Positions 34,260 to 44,870 of a stretch of 64,000 nt of DNA are shown piece by piece (positions within the stretch are counted from its first letter, which is position 1; every line of letters starts with the position of its first letter). A model generated the notes under the pieces. It had not been told where the DNA came from and ran no database searches. It worked only from the letters and a program-made list of their open reading frames with translations. A program made the position numbers and the translations under genes. Source of the DNA: Agapanthus africanus (Eukaryota > Streptophyta > Magnoliopsida > Asparagales > Amaryllidaceae). The DNA is taken from the NCBI GenBank assembly GCA_030015575.1, contig CM057346.1, forward strand, positions 113,999,899-114,063,898, read 5' to 3'.

Positions 34260-36640
34260 CTGTGTACTGTTAAAAGAAAACTGTTTTCCCGATTAGATAC
34301 TTACTCCAGGGTATGTATTTACCAGGTATGATTCTCACATCTGTATGGTTTTACAGATGATGAGTGGGAGTAAGTTATTGGGAATTGGGTGATCATCCTC
34401 ATTATATCGGGATTCGTTGTAATCAGTGATATTTGAGGAGATCACCTGGGCTGTTTGCCGGTCGGCAAATATTTGGTTTTGAATATCCGCTGTTGTGCAC
34501 CAATTTCAAATTGATATATCTGTACGTCTATTTTCATAGATTGAGATATACCTTTTGATATTATGTCGATGACATTTACCTATATCAGTGGATGGTTAGG
34601 TAAGGAGCATTAAACAGCGGTGTAATTCTTCTTAACCATAAGTACAGTTTTCAACCTACGACACACAGTGAAAGAGTTGTTAGACTCGGCGGACTTATAC
34701 ATAGTATTGTATATTGTCCAGTGTCCATTAGGACAGAGGGGTTGGTCCTCATACTATGTTCTGTTTACTTTTAACTTCTCTAGTTCTTAGACATGTGTTT
34801 CGTAGAAACACAGGGTCTAAGTTTTGAGGAGTTATAGGTATTTGAATAGAGTAGAGAACCAGGTGTAGCAAGTATCGGGATTCTTCAAGGTGATCGAAGA
34901 TGTAGATACTTGTGTATGGTATTCAGTTGATAGTAATGATAAAGAGAAATTGCTTCTCTTTCAGGTTACTCATAATTGGAAGCATTCCTAAGTTGAGTAA
35001 CGCTGATCGGCCTCCTTCCATTTAGTTGACATGCACTAGAGATAGCTGCATGATTTGAATCTGGTTCAATTAAATCAGTGCCTCTGGTTCTATATTGGAT
35101 ATAGTACAGTTCATATCTTAACATTGTTAAGGTACGGGGAGTTGTCCGGCTTATGATTAAAACCAGACTCTGGATAACTCAAGACACGTTTCTGTAATGT
35201 CTGTTTGTGGGTTGACCCAGGCTATGACGAGGGTTGATTTTCTACCATCTGCAAGATCAATAGTGATATTGTTCTTAACTCGCCACATTTTAAAAGAAAT
35301 GGTTATTTTTCAGAAAACAGTAGTGGGAGTATGGTAGAACTGGAAGCGATTCCAGAACCGCAAACGATTACTGAAGATTTGATAAGGAACCTAAAGATTC
35401 AATCTGATTTGACATTCCATTGGCCACTCCGCAGATAAGGTGGGTAACTTCAGGCACCCGAGAGGTACTCCGGTAGCCTTAAGGACGGTGACAGGGAAGT
35501 TCTTGTTTACCCACACTTGCCATTGTTGTTATTCCAGGCTGCGAGACCCGGCAGGAGGATGAGTATAGCGTCGTTCTAAACTAGCTTTAAAAGTGCACGT
35601 CTATATGACTCTGCCAGAGGGTTTTCGTAGTCAGTGGGAGCAGCGGAAGCATTGGTGGACATCAGGCTTATGTCTATTTATAGACTAAAAGCAGATATAG
35701 CGGAGATAGATCATCTGTTTCTGATGTGACAGTCATAGGTTTGACGTCATCAGAATAGGGGATGGATCTGTTGAGAAGGTAGTAGGAAGTGATATTCCTA
35801 TACTACGATCGGTTATACTTTGGTCGTCACATAGTGTTTTCTCCGCATGGGACTTGGATATTATATCAGACATACTGGTTACTAGATCTATGGTTTTAGA
35901 TCTAGATTTGGGTGGCTTCCCAATCAGGGTACTTTAACAGCATTCTAAGAGTATTTAGAATGGACGACTCCTGGCATGGAGTGTACCTGCAGGTAATGGA
36001 GTCACCCTCTCTAAAGGTGTCTTATAGACTAAAGTAGAGAGGGGTGTGCATGATTGGCAGATCACTTGCTTTGGCAATTGAGTCAATCATGAGATGTCAA
36101 GTACCACACCAGATGTTGTTCTTGCACTAGATGCAATAAGTTGATATTGATCCAATCCTGGAGGAACAGTCGGAAGCAGTTATAGAACATAAGTGAATGT
36201 TCTAGGGATATGATAACGGCTGCCTCCTTTAGGAGACGGTTATCACTCCAGGCTTCTAAGGTGACATGGACGACAAGGAGGTTGTCAGAGTTACAGTTTT
36301 CCCTCTGACGAGGGGCAGTATTCTGGACAGGTGATCCAGGCAGATACTGAGGGTGGCATGGCGCAGGATACTGATTAAGTTCAGTTGACAATACAGTCTA
36401 AGAAGTTTGGATTTGGAGTTCATTTATGAGCTCAGTCCCATCAGACATCCAAACACTCTAAGACAGGTATTGCTCATTTCGGGAGATGGCTTTCTCCGCG
36501 AACTTGAGATAGAGAGAGACATAGAAAGAAACTTCAGAGCGGATCCACTCACTGAGGCTTTTCCTCGAACGCAATAGTTTCACAAACAGGCTTTGTGCGA
36601 CTGATTAGTAGAGGAGTTGGGTGTTCGGTATCACACGGGC
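34260..36640 (+). pseudogene. Copia F pol relic, colinear but heavily decayed
   Basis: There is no long frame, but protein-level echoes of copia A occur in the right order. They are: DSHICMVLQ (protease region, about 34330); NSGVILLNH (about 34614); LGGLIHSIVYCPVSIRTEG (integrase, about 34690); GSCPAYD (about 35135); MTLPEGF (reverse transcriptase, about 35610); GSDIPILRSV (about 35787); NGVTLSKG (about 35995); TTPDVVLAL (about 36105); and ADPLTEAFPRTQ (RNase H end, about 36540). The YVDD position (about 35760) reads Gly-Asp-Gly-Ser. Catalytic motifs are lost throughout, so F needs proteins from elsewhere. Confidence 0.85.
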
Positions 36641-36676
36641 TGTGAGTAAGCGACATCGCAATAATTAGCCTTGAGT

Positions 36677-36689
36677 GCAAGTGGGAGAT
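36677..36689 (+). promoter_or_regulatory. Polypurine tract of copia F
   Basis: GCAAGTGGGAGAT directly precedes the 3' LTR and is identical to the tract of copia A. It is intact although the neighbouring pol is destroyed. Confidence 0.92.
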
Positions 36690-38897
36690 TGTTGGAGATA
36701 GTGCCCTCAGAGTCAATTATTGGATCACAGGCACGTGATTGCAATGATTGAGGGAGGACCTATCCCGGTACGACAGTCTTACTCGAGATGATAGTTTGCT
36801 ATCTGGTTTACCTTTATCATCGTGTACTGCTTCAGGTGACCTTACAGGTCGCTATTACACATTGATAGAGCCCATAGGATTCTTGCTTGACAGACAGCAG
36901 TATGAGGGCGATCATATAAGTGAGAGCTGGAGTCTATAAGCACATCCTTAAAAGGTCCCTAGTCGTGGGAGTTTCGAGACCGGGCATCGATACTCCAGAG
37001 TAGACTAGTGTATACAGTCGAGACCCCGACGAGGGGCGGTGGCCGGTCTCACGAGCCACTGGTGTCAGCTGGATCACCTAAGATGTATACAGGTGCTCAT
37101 TGGGTTATGAGTACACCGGACAGGACTCGCCGGGAACATGCTAGTTGGTCTTATACCTGACGTCAGATAGCCGTTCCCAGGTGACAATGTGTACAGGTTA
37201 GTTCATCGACCTGGGGATCGTCATTTGTCTCGTGTGAGTTCCCACTGTGCTTTGATTACCACCCTACCACGGCTCAAAGGAGTCGTGCAAACAGGTTTTA
37301 GTTGGGTACAGTCCCGAGCCACATGGAGGCAGTGAGCGGATCTTCGGGGGTTCGTCTCTCCCGGTATTGGGGGTGAGGTCGCGCTGTGTCTAGGAGAGCC
37401 ATTACACGAAGTCCTTGGCCAAGGCAGGAGATTTACTTGTAGGTATTCCAGTAGTATCTCAGGGTGTTCTGGGCTACACTCCGACACGACTTGTACCGCT
37501 TTTGGGGGTCTGACTTTTACCCACCCCCTAGGCTCGACATGCGATGCTCATAGACGAACGGACCGGACTGTATGGATATTGTCACTGACAGGCTCAGTAG
37601 GGTGTCAGGATGAGTTCGCTCATCGACGTCCCTTTTAGTCAATAGCTGGTGGCCCGTTACGTATTGGCTTATACCTCTGACGTGCTAGTGGTTAAATCCA
37701 CAACCATAGTATTGACGAGTTTTTAGAGTCCACCACACTTTCAGTTACTCAGCTTTCGGGCGAAACGCTATAGAGGCCGTATGGAGATATGGCAGGGTCC
37801 GATCAGATACGTGCGGTATTGCACGGATCAGGATCGGACGGTTTGTACTAGTAGCCGTATGGATATATGGCAAGGTTCGATCGGATACGTGCGGTATTGC
37901 ACGGATCAGGATCGAACGGATATTACTAGCCGGCTTTGGTTTAAGCCGGATCCTAGTTTAGTACAGTGTAGATTTTGTCTCTTTGCATTTGTATCCGGAC
38001 GGAATACAGATGCGGGTGTGTAAGCACAGTATCGGGGTTTTCCTGTAATTCATTACGGGACCAGTTTTCTGGAGTTGCCAGTTTGCATTCCGTTCCGGCC
38101 GGTTTTCCTTTGTTCTTTCCCGGCCGGACTTTTTCGATGGAGGGGGTTATTTGCAATTGTGCAAATAACATTTTGTGGAGGGGTTTATTGCATAAGTATT
38201 TGATATGATATGCATCTTTGCTTTTCAACCATGATGGTGCATTAATGAGATAGGAATGGGTTTAAAGTGTGAAGCATGGTTGATGTTTTCTTGTCTTTGG
38301 ATGTGGTCACCTCTTGATTTCTTCTACCCTCACCTTCCTTCATGATTTATGCTTTCCCTCCACCATTTCCAAAAGAGATTGGCCGGCCACAATATTGAGA
38401 GGAGACGAAAAATGAGTGGTTCAATTTTGGTGTATCATTTGTTCATCTCATTTCCTTGCAAAATTGATAGCATTATTTCCTTAAGGTTCTTTCTTCCCTC
38501 CACATCAAAGGCTACTCCAATACCCCAAAGAGACATTATCCACTATACATTCTACAGCACATCTTGGGCGCGTCGGCTAGCCAACTTCGCGCCCGAGTTG
38601 CCTCGGTATTGAGGTGGGAGCCCGTAAAAGTACCCGGCTTCGTGGTGCCCTTTTCGACGAGGAGGAGATGGACGGAGATCCCGTGAGGAGATCGGAGTGG
38701 AGATGAAGACCGGAGGACTCGGATCAGTCGGTACATCTCTTCTCTATCTTGTTAGTTAGCTAGGACAAGTTTAATGGCCCGATCCGGTTGTTTAGTGCGC
38801 GGTGGTGCCGGTTTGCAAAGTTCGCAAAATTAAAGTTTATCACCGTTTCCGCATTTGGCCGTCGGATTGACGATCGGGGCGCCGCCGTGCACTTACA
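36690..38897 (+). repeat. 3' LTR of copia F (2208 bp)
   Basis: It is identical in length to the 5' LTR. Typical differences are single bases, for example near 36853, 36981, 37113 and 37171. The 78-bp hairpin duplication recurs with stems at about 37799-37839 and 37877-37917. Confidence 0.96.
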
Positions 38898-40921
38898 GCA
38901 TGTGTCCTATAGAATGGGTTCGCATATGTATGTCAATCTAAGGCATGAATGTAGCAAACAATCATACAAGTATTACACCCCTAATTACTAACATTACTAA
39001 GAATCTTTTTAAGCTACTAAAACTATCGAGCGACTTGCGCCATCCAACGATAGTCCCCCGTAGATGTTACATCTACTCACCGGAATCCCTAGCTAGTCAC
39101 GTCCAATCACCGCTTTCCCCTTTCGTGCAGCGTCTGTCGTCTCCGCGACCGAACCTGGAATTACATAAATACCAAACATAAGGTTACATATCAAGAACGA
39201 CACAAAACCCAAACGAAGATACTAACGTTCACAAGCTAGGTACAATGTGCACAGGTGCGCGGAACGCACGCGAAAATCGCAAAACTAACTAGAATCGTCG
39301 ATTTGGTCGCCCGGAAAAACTAAAACCCGAACACTCAATATCCGCACTCACACATCCTAAAAGTCATAGGATACACTAAAAATTTCATCAAGACATCGCA
39401 ATTAATTCATCACAATATTTTAGTAAAAACTAGTAAGCACTAATTTGCAATTTGGTGCAAAAATTGACAATTAGCGACAAAGTTAACACAATCCAACACA
39501 ACAATCCAAACTAACTCACTAGATAGCCACTAGACTAATTTTAAACCATTAACTATGCTTCAAAACATATTTTCCACAACCAACCCTTCTCTTGATTTTT
39601 GGTAATTAGCAAAACAAGGAAAATATCACACAAGATTAACTTGGATTAGCATAACATCAAGCCACTTAAGCAAAGTAACCTTATAGATTGGTTAAGTAAA
39701 CAACTAGATAGCTAATTAGCTTTAATTAACTAAATAATGGTTTCTAAAAACCCTAGTTTAACTCTAACCATAAACCTTTAAAAACTAGATTAGAAACTAA
39801 CACTAAATTAACACTAGATTTTAGCCCAATTAGCAAGTTAACCACTTAGATTAAGCTACCAAAATAACTAGGTAACAAAATAGCTTAATTAATCTCTTAA
39901 TGGTATTCTAAACCCTAAATTAATTTCAAACCACAAACTTTAAAAAAAACTAGTATGCAAATAGCACTAAAATTAACACTAAAACAATTTTCAAAGTTCT
40001 AATTAGCACACTTTAAACTATAATTTAACCAAAGATTGAAATTATACCTCACAAGCCCAAACCCTATGTTGCTAAAGCCTCCCAAGATGCCATCTTTCTC
40101 CAAGATTTGAACCAATTTGGGTTTGAGAAGAGAGGGAATAAGGTTTTGTGTTGAAATAGTGAAGGATTTGTTGATTTTTATTGAATTTTGATGCAATTTT
40201 TTTGAAGAAAATGAGAGAAAAGAGAAGGAAAATAACGGAATGGGGGGGGGAGCTGGTCTCAGCCAGAAGAGGGAGAGGGGAGTGGTGTGGGGTGTGTGGA
40301 AAAAAATGACCAAGTCAAACCCCCTCAAAGTCAATACACCATACCTCCAAATACTATATTTTAAAACCTACACAAAACACCTCCTTTCTTCACATGAAAA
40401 AAAAGCAAAGTGAGGCAAGGAATTTCTGGACCTGATGATGGTGGGGCCGGCCTAGAGGGAGTGGGGGTGAGTGTGAGTGGATACAAAGAGGTTTTATGCA
40501 AAAAGATCCCCCACAAGTCCAAAATTGCAAGTTTTAGCTTAAAATTCAATAAATTTCGTTTTCCATAATAAAAATTTGTTAAAATTTAAAATAAAATACT
40601 AAAATTTTTTTTTACAACTAAATTTTAATTAACATGATTTTAAAGCTTAAATTTAGCCCATTTAAATTTGTATTTATCGCTAATTTAATGTATTTTCTTA
40701 CCGGCTTAAAATAATATTAAAAATTAAAAAATTAGGGAAAAATTTTAAACGACCAGAATTTCATAATTAACTCATTTTCTACTAAAAACTTGCAATTACC
40801 TATCCAAATTAGGTATAATTAGTCCTAAACTGCAAAATAACAAAAAGGACGGTTTTCGGAAAAATACCGAATTTTCACCGATTTTCAGGAAAACACCAAA
40901 ACGACTTTTCAAGGCGCTACA
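38898..40921 (-). repeat. 5' LTR of gypsy A, second part
   Basis: It begins with the right target duplication gcatg (38898-38902), then continues the LTR interrupted at 28781, matching 20162-22179. It ends GGCGCTACA at 40921. Sequence up to 40900 is AT-rich and has no gene. Confidence 0.95.
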
Positions 40922-41059
40922 GTACGGTAGCTAAGTGATGTCTTCCTATACTACATATGATGCCGATTAATTAGGACATTCATGCGACTTTGTTGACCAT
41001 AGTTAATGGTCATATGGGTGGGTCTAATTGATCAAGAAATGACGGGTAGAATTTGACTG

Positions 41060-41155
41060 GTACTTATGATTTGTTGACCATAGTTAAGGTCATAAGTACT
41101 AGGGGTAAAAATTACATCGGGAATTTCAAGTGTTGAAATTTGCAATGAGATTGCA
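41060..41155 (+). other. Leader hairpins R3, H4 and H5 of copia A
   Basis: R3: GTACTTATGA (41060-41069) pairs perfectly with TCATAAGTAC (41090-41099), and TGACC/GGTCA offers an alternative inner stem. H4: AATTTCAA (41122-41129) pairs with 41133-41140 across gtg. H5: TGCAAT (41141-41146) pairs with ATTGCA (41150-41155) across gag. Copia D has identical H4 and H5 on the minus strand (56976-56994, 56961-56975). F has different but paired sequences at 33026-33046 and 33051-33066. Confidence 0.8.
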
Positions 41156-41309
41156 TACCTTCCATGTGATGGTTGGATCCTGATACCACTGTGGGCAATA
41201 GTTGCTCCTAGGAGAGTTTTGCAGTTTACAATTAGCTAACTCATTAGGTGTCTAGAAAGGTGTTAACGGTGCTACGCCTCTGGGAAAACGAGGTTTACTT
41301 TAATTAGTT

Positions 41310-41325
41310 CCGTGCGAAAGCACGG
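41310..41325 (+). other. GNRA-tetraloop hairpin in copia A leader
   Basis: CCGTGC (41310-41315) pairs with GCACGG (41320-41325) across a GAAA loop. Copia D carries exactly the same hairpin on the minus strand (56790-56805); F lacks the region. GNRA loops are stable RNA tertiary-contact motifs; a role in packaging is inference. Confidence 0.75.
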
Positions 41326-41538
41326 GGAACCTCCCTCAAGTACCGACACTGGCCTCGCTGAACGGTTAGCGAAATTGTAAACTGTAATTAATCCTGCCTA
41401 GTTTTCTTTTTAAGGTTTGAAAGAAAAAACTTGATTAAAGCAGTGGGAGACATCGATTAGACAAGATAATAACCAATCTGATCTATGCAAGAGCTTTCGC
41501 TGAGTGTATTCTTTTCTCTCTCTTAATGGCAGATACCG

Positions 41539-42393
41539 ATGACTGGACTCAAGCTTCTACTAGATAAAAACAAACTGAATGGGACCAATTATAAAGACTG
41601 GCTGAGGAATCTGAAAATAGCCTTGACTTATGATAAAGTATCATATGTCTTCACGGCTTCAGCCCCGCCCACCCCAGGTCCAAAATCCTCAGTTGCGGAC
41701 ATTGAAGTCCGCAAGACATGGGACGCTGACTGTGCCACGGCCAAATGCATCGCGCTTGCATCGATGGACAATACACATCAAAAGCAGCACGAGAATATGG
41801 ACATTCAAACCATATTCCTCCATACAGAGGAGTTGTATGGAGAGCAATCCCGTGTATTACGATACGAAGCATCAAAGAAATTGATTCAGATGCGAATGGC
41901 CCCAAGCACACCGGTAGGAGACCATGTTCTGAAGATGATAGCTCTTATAGAAGAGCTTGAGGACCTAAGATTAACAATGGACAATGAACAATATACAGAT
42001 ATTATTCTGCAATCCCTCCCCTCCATCTTTGCTCAGTTCATAGTTAACTTTAACATGCACGGCATGGAGAAGGAGCTACCTGAACTCCTTAATATGTTAA
42101 GGAGTGCAGAGAGCACTATGAAATCAATGAAAACTCCCGTTATGACTATTGGGCAATCTTCTTCTTCTCGCCCTAAGGTTAAGTCCAAAGGAAAGAAAAA
42201 GAAGAAGCCCACCAATCCTAAAAGTGGAGTTAAAAAGGTGAAGGGAAAGGAAAAGTCCAAAGCTGGAGACTCGGGGAAAGGTGAATGTTTTCATTGCTAC
42301 AAGACAGGACATTGGAAGCGCAACTGTACGGAGTACTTGAACCTCAAGAAGAAGCATGGGGATGCTTCTGCTTCAGGTGTATTTGTGATATAA
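41539..42393 (+). CDS. Copia A Gag (284 codons), 5' part of gag-pol
   Basis: The frame runs from Met at 41539 to a TAA at 42391. It contains a UBN2-type Gag core (LNGTNYKDWLRNLKIAL near residue 14; the ELEDLRLTMDNEQYTDIILQSLP region near 137-160). A Lys-rich tail leads to a zinc knuckle CFHCYKTGHWKRNC at residues 250-263 with all four ligands. The upstream ATG at 41526 is out of frame, suggesting loss of about a dozen original N-terminal residues. The TAA separates Gag from protease in the same frame; at this point C and D have a Glu codon, so one base change split an originally fused gag-pol. Gag forms the particle and binds RNA. Confidence 0.85.
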   Translation: MTGLKLLLDKNKLNGTNYKDWLRNLKIALTYDKVSYVFTASAPPTPGPKSSVADIEVRKTWDADCATAKCIALASMDNTHQKQHENMDIQTIFLHTEELYGEQSRVLRYEASKKLIQMRMAPSTPVGDHVLKMIALIEELEDLRLTMDNEQYTDIILQSLPSIFAQFIVNFNMHGMEKELPELLNMLRSAESTMKSMKTPVMTIGQSSSSRPKVKSKGKKKKKPTNPKSGVKKVKGKEKSKAGDSGKGECFHCYKTGHWKRNCTEYLNLKKKHGDASASGVFVI

Positions 42394-42581
42394 AACTGTT
42401 TTTCAATAAACTCTGCTTCCTGGGTATTAGATACCGGTTCAGGTTCTCACATTTGCAATTCTATGCAGGGACTGAGAAATAGCAAAATTTTGAAGACATG
42501 TGACCATAGTCTCCGTGTTGGAAATGGTTCCAATGTACATACAGTCGCAGTGGGAGAGTATCACTTGGGGTTGCCATCTGG
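42394..42581 (+). pseudogene. Copia A protease region
   Basis: In the same frame as gag, after its stop, lies SWVLDTGSGSHICN, the aspartic protease active-site region with Asp-Thr-Gly intact. A stop follows near 42480 (tag), and other changes follow near 42570-42610, where the phrase 'catctgggtgtat' is duplicated at 42577 and 42602. This small duplication and the frame change disrupt the join to the integrase segment. Confidence 0.82.
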
Positions 42582-43355
42582 GTGTATATTGGTTTTGAAC
42601 CCATCTGGGTGTATTTTGTACCAAGTATGCTATGTAATATAATATCAGTTTCTTTGTTAGACAATGAAGGATATAACTTTATATTGCAGAACAATGTTAT
42701 GAACATTCACCTGAATCAAATGTTGGTTGGGTATGGTACACTTAATAACGGGATATACGTCCTAAATCAACACACAGTTTTCAGTATACAACATACTAAG
42801 AAAAGAAAACTTTCAGAATTAAATGAAGCTTTTCTTTGGCACTGTAGACTTGGTCATATTAACGAAACAAGACTAAACAAGTTACACAAAGATGGATATT
42901 TAAACCCTTTTGAATATAAATCTTATGTGACTTGCCAGTCTTGTATCAAGGGTAAAATGACCAAAACTCCGTTTACCGGACACGGAGAAAAAGCTACCGA
43001 GCTCCTAGGACTCATATACAGTGATGTATGTGGTCCAATGTCTATACAGGATAGAGGCGGTTTTTCATACTTCATTACGTTCACTGACGATTTCTCAAGA
43101 TTCGTTCATGTATTTTTATTAAAGCACAAGTCCGAAGCTTTCGAGAAATTCATTGAGTATAAACAAGAAGTAGAAAAACAAACCGGCTTGAGTATCAAAA
43201 TGCTTCGATCAGATCGAGGTGGTGAGTATCTCAGTACAGAATTTGCAAACTTCCTAAAAGAGAATGGGATTCTCTCTCAGCTCACTCCTCCTTACACACC
43301 ACAGCACATCGGTGTATCTGAACGATGGAATAGGACCCTATTAGATATGGTCTGA
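42582..43355 (+). pseudogene. Copia A integrase (257-codon open segment)
   Basis: The segment opens in the pre-integrase domain. Zinc ligands are His87, His92, Cys118 and Cys121. The integrase core has Asp148 (IYSDVCGPM), Asp211 (RSDRGGEYL) and Glu247 (GVSERWNRT), with the DX35E spacing. All key residues are present. It ends at TGA 43353-43355; D continues here with an Arg codon, so a CGA-to-TGA change is the likely cause. The protein continues in the same frame from 43362. Integrase preceding reverse transcriptase is the Ty1/copia order. Confidence 0.92.
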
Positions 43356-43361
43356 TCCATC

Positions 43362-44870
43362 ATGAGTGATGCTGAGTTACCCGTCTCATTTTGGGGGCAT
43401 GCATTGGAGACTGCAGCATTTCTACTGAACAGGGTTCCAACCAAAACCGTGTCTACCACGCCATATGAGATATGGCATGGGAAGAGACCATCTCTTAAGA
43501 GAATTAAGATTTGGGGTTGCCCGGCTTATGTTAAAAAGCAGAATCCAGACAAACTCGAGACACGGTCAGTCATGTGTAATTTTGTAGGGTATCTAAAGAA
43601 TTCTTATGGATATCTATTCTACCACAAAGAGGAACAAAAGGTGTTTGTTTGTCAGTATGCCACATTCTTGGAAAAAGAGTTTTTCACAGATAAAGATGAT
43701 GGCAAAGTGGTGGATCTAGAAGAGGTTCTAGAGACACAAACTACAAATGACGATTTGGTTGAACCGGCTGTTGCAATAGAAACTGAGGAACCTCGGCCAC
43801 TCCGAAGGTCTGGTAGGACTTCTCGCTCACCGGAGAGGTACTACGGTTTCCTCATTGATGGTAACGGAGAAGATTGCATCATGGATGATGATGATCCTAC
43901 CAGTTTTCAGCAAGCTATCATGAGTGGAGACTCTGTGAAGTGGCTGGATGCCATGAGATCCGTAATGGAGTCTATGTACACCAACAAAGTATGGACTTTG
44001 GACATTGTACCCCCTGGGGTAAAACCTGTGGGATGCAATTGGATCTTTAAAAGAAAGATTGGTGTAGATGGGCAGGTAGAGACCTATAAGGCAAGACTTG
44101 TGGCGAAAGGTTTTCGTCAAAGACCAGGTCTGGACTATGACGAAACTCTTTCGCCCGTAGCCATGCTTAAATCCATTCGGATCCTACTTGCTATCGCTGC
44201 TCACTACGACTATGAAATCTGGCAGATGGACGTTAAAACAGCATTTCTAAATGGAGATTTAGAAGATTGCGTTTATATGGATCAGCCAGAGGGCTTCATT
44301 GACAGTGGGAGCAGCGGGAAAGCATGCAGATTGCTTAAATCCATATATGGGTTAAAGCAGGCATCTCGGAGTTGGAACATCTGTTTCGATGATGTTATCA
44401 AAGAGTTTGATTTCATCAAAAATCCAGATGAACCTTGTGTTTATAAGAAGGCTGTAGGAAGAGCTGTCACATTTCTCGTATTGTACGTGGATGACATTCT
44501 TCTGATAGGAAATGATATTCCTATGCTACAGTCGGTCAAATCTTTCTTATCACTAAGGTTCTCCATGAAAGACCTGGGTGATGCCACATACATCCTAGGC
44601 ATAAGGATCTATAGGGATAGATCCAAAAAGTTATTGGGATTGTCCCAAACCAGGTACATCAACACCATCCTAAAATGGTTTAGTATGGAAGAATCCAAGC
44701 AGGGTGCCTTACCCGCTTTCCATGGAGTCACTCTCTCTAAGGATTCTTGTCCAAAGACCGATGAAGAGAGAGCTCGCATGAGCATTATACCCTATGCTTC
44801 GGCAGTAGGATCTATAATGTATGCGATGTTATGTACACGCCCAGATGTATTTATGTACTTAGTGTTGTAA
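43362..44870 (+). pseudogene. Copia A integrase C-terminus and reverse transcriptase (502-codon open segment)
   Basis: Residues 1-100 are the integrase C-terminal region (WGHALETAAFLLNRVPTK, IWGCPAYVKK). An acidic linker covers about 110-175. Reverse transcriptase covers about 205-460. Asp290 (QMDVKTAFLNG) and the YVDD box at 375-378 supply the catalytic aspartates, and SIYGLKQASRSWN is intact. The frame is lost near 44850 after CTRPDV, where a small indel shifts into the RNase H frame. This is the best-preserved copia reverse transcriptase in the window. Confidence 0.93.

Larger units (their letters stand above)
28782..38897 (+). mobile_element. Ty1/copia-type element F, non-autonomous
   Basis: The LTRs start TGTTGGAGATAG and end CACTTACA. 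Exact gcatg target duplications lie at 28777-28781 and 38898-38902. The total is 10,116 bp: two 2208-bp LTRs, a primer-binding site, a 2.3-kb leader, a gag region replaced by a tandem duplication, and a pol relic without long frames. I counted by eye roughly 33 substitutions and no indels between the LTRs, about 1.5 percent. F is the innermost and therefore youngest element of the nest. Confidence 0.93.
18531..40921 (-). mobile_element. Ty3/gypsy chromovirus A, split by copia F
   Basis: The plus-strand ends are TGTCACGACCCG and GGCGCTACA. Target duplications are gtatg and gtacg (one mismatch; leaders of other elements support the C form). Without copia F it is about 12.3 kb: LTRs of 3649 and about 3639 bp around a 4.98-kb internal region. 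The order gag, protease, reverse transcriptase, RNase H, integrase, chromodomain defines a Ty3/gypsy chromovirus. The C-terminal chromodomain and long LTRs fit the Tekay/Del clade (family-level inference). Confidence 0.95.
40922..41538 (+). other. Untranslated leader of copia A, second part
   Basis: It starts with the target duplication gtacg. It carries hairpin repeats 2 (TGACCA 40994-40999 with TGGTCA 41007-41012) and 3 (41060-41099), two adjacent hairpins (41122-41155), a GNRA hairpin (41310-41325) and a purine-rich 'gcagtgggagacatc' box near 41440. Just before gag, an imperfect stem (gattaga with tctgatc, about 41455-41483) corresponds to the perfect 8-bp stem of C and D. An ATG at 41526 opens only 13 codons, so the likely original Gag start is followed by a frame shift. 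Confidence 0.82.
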
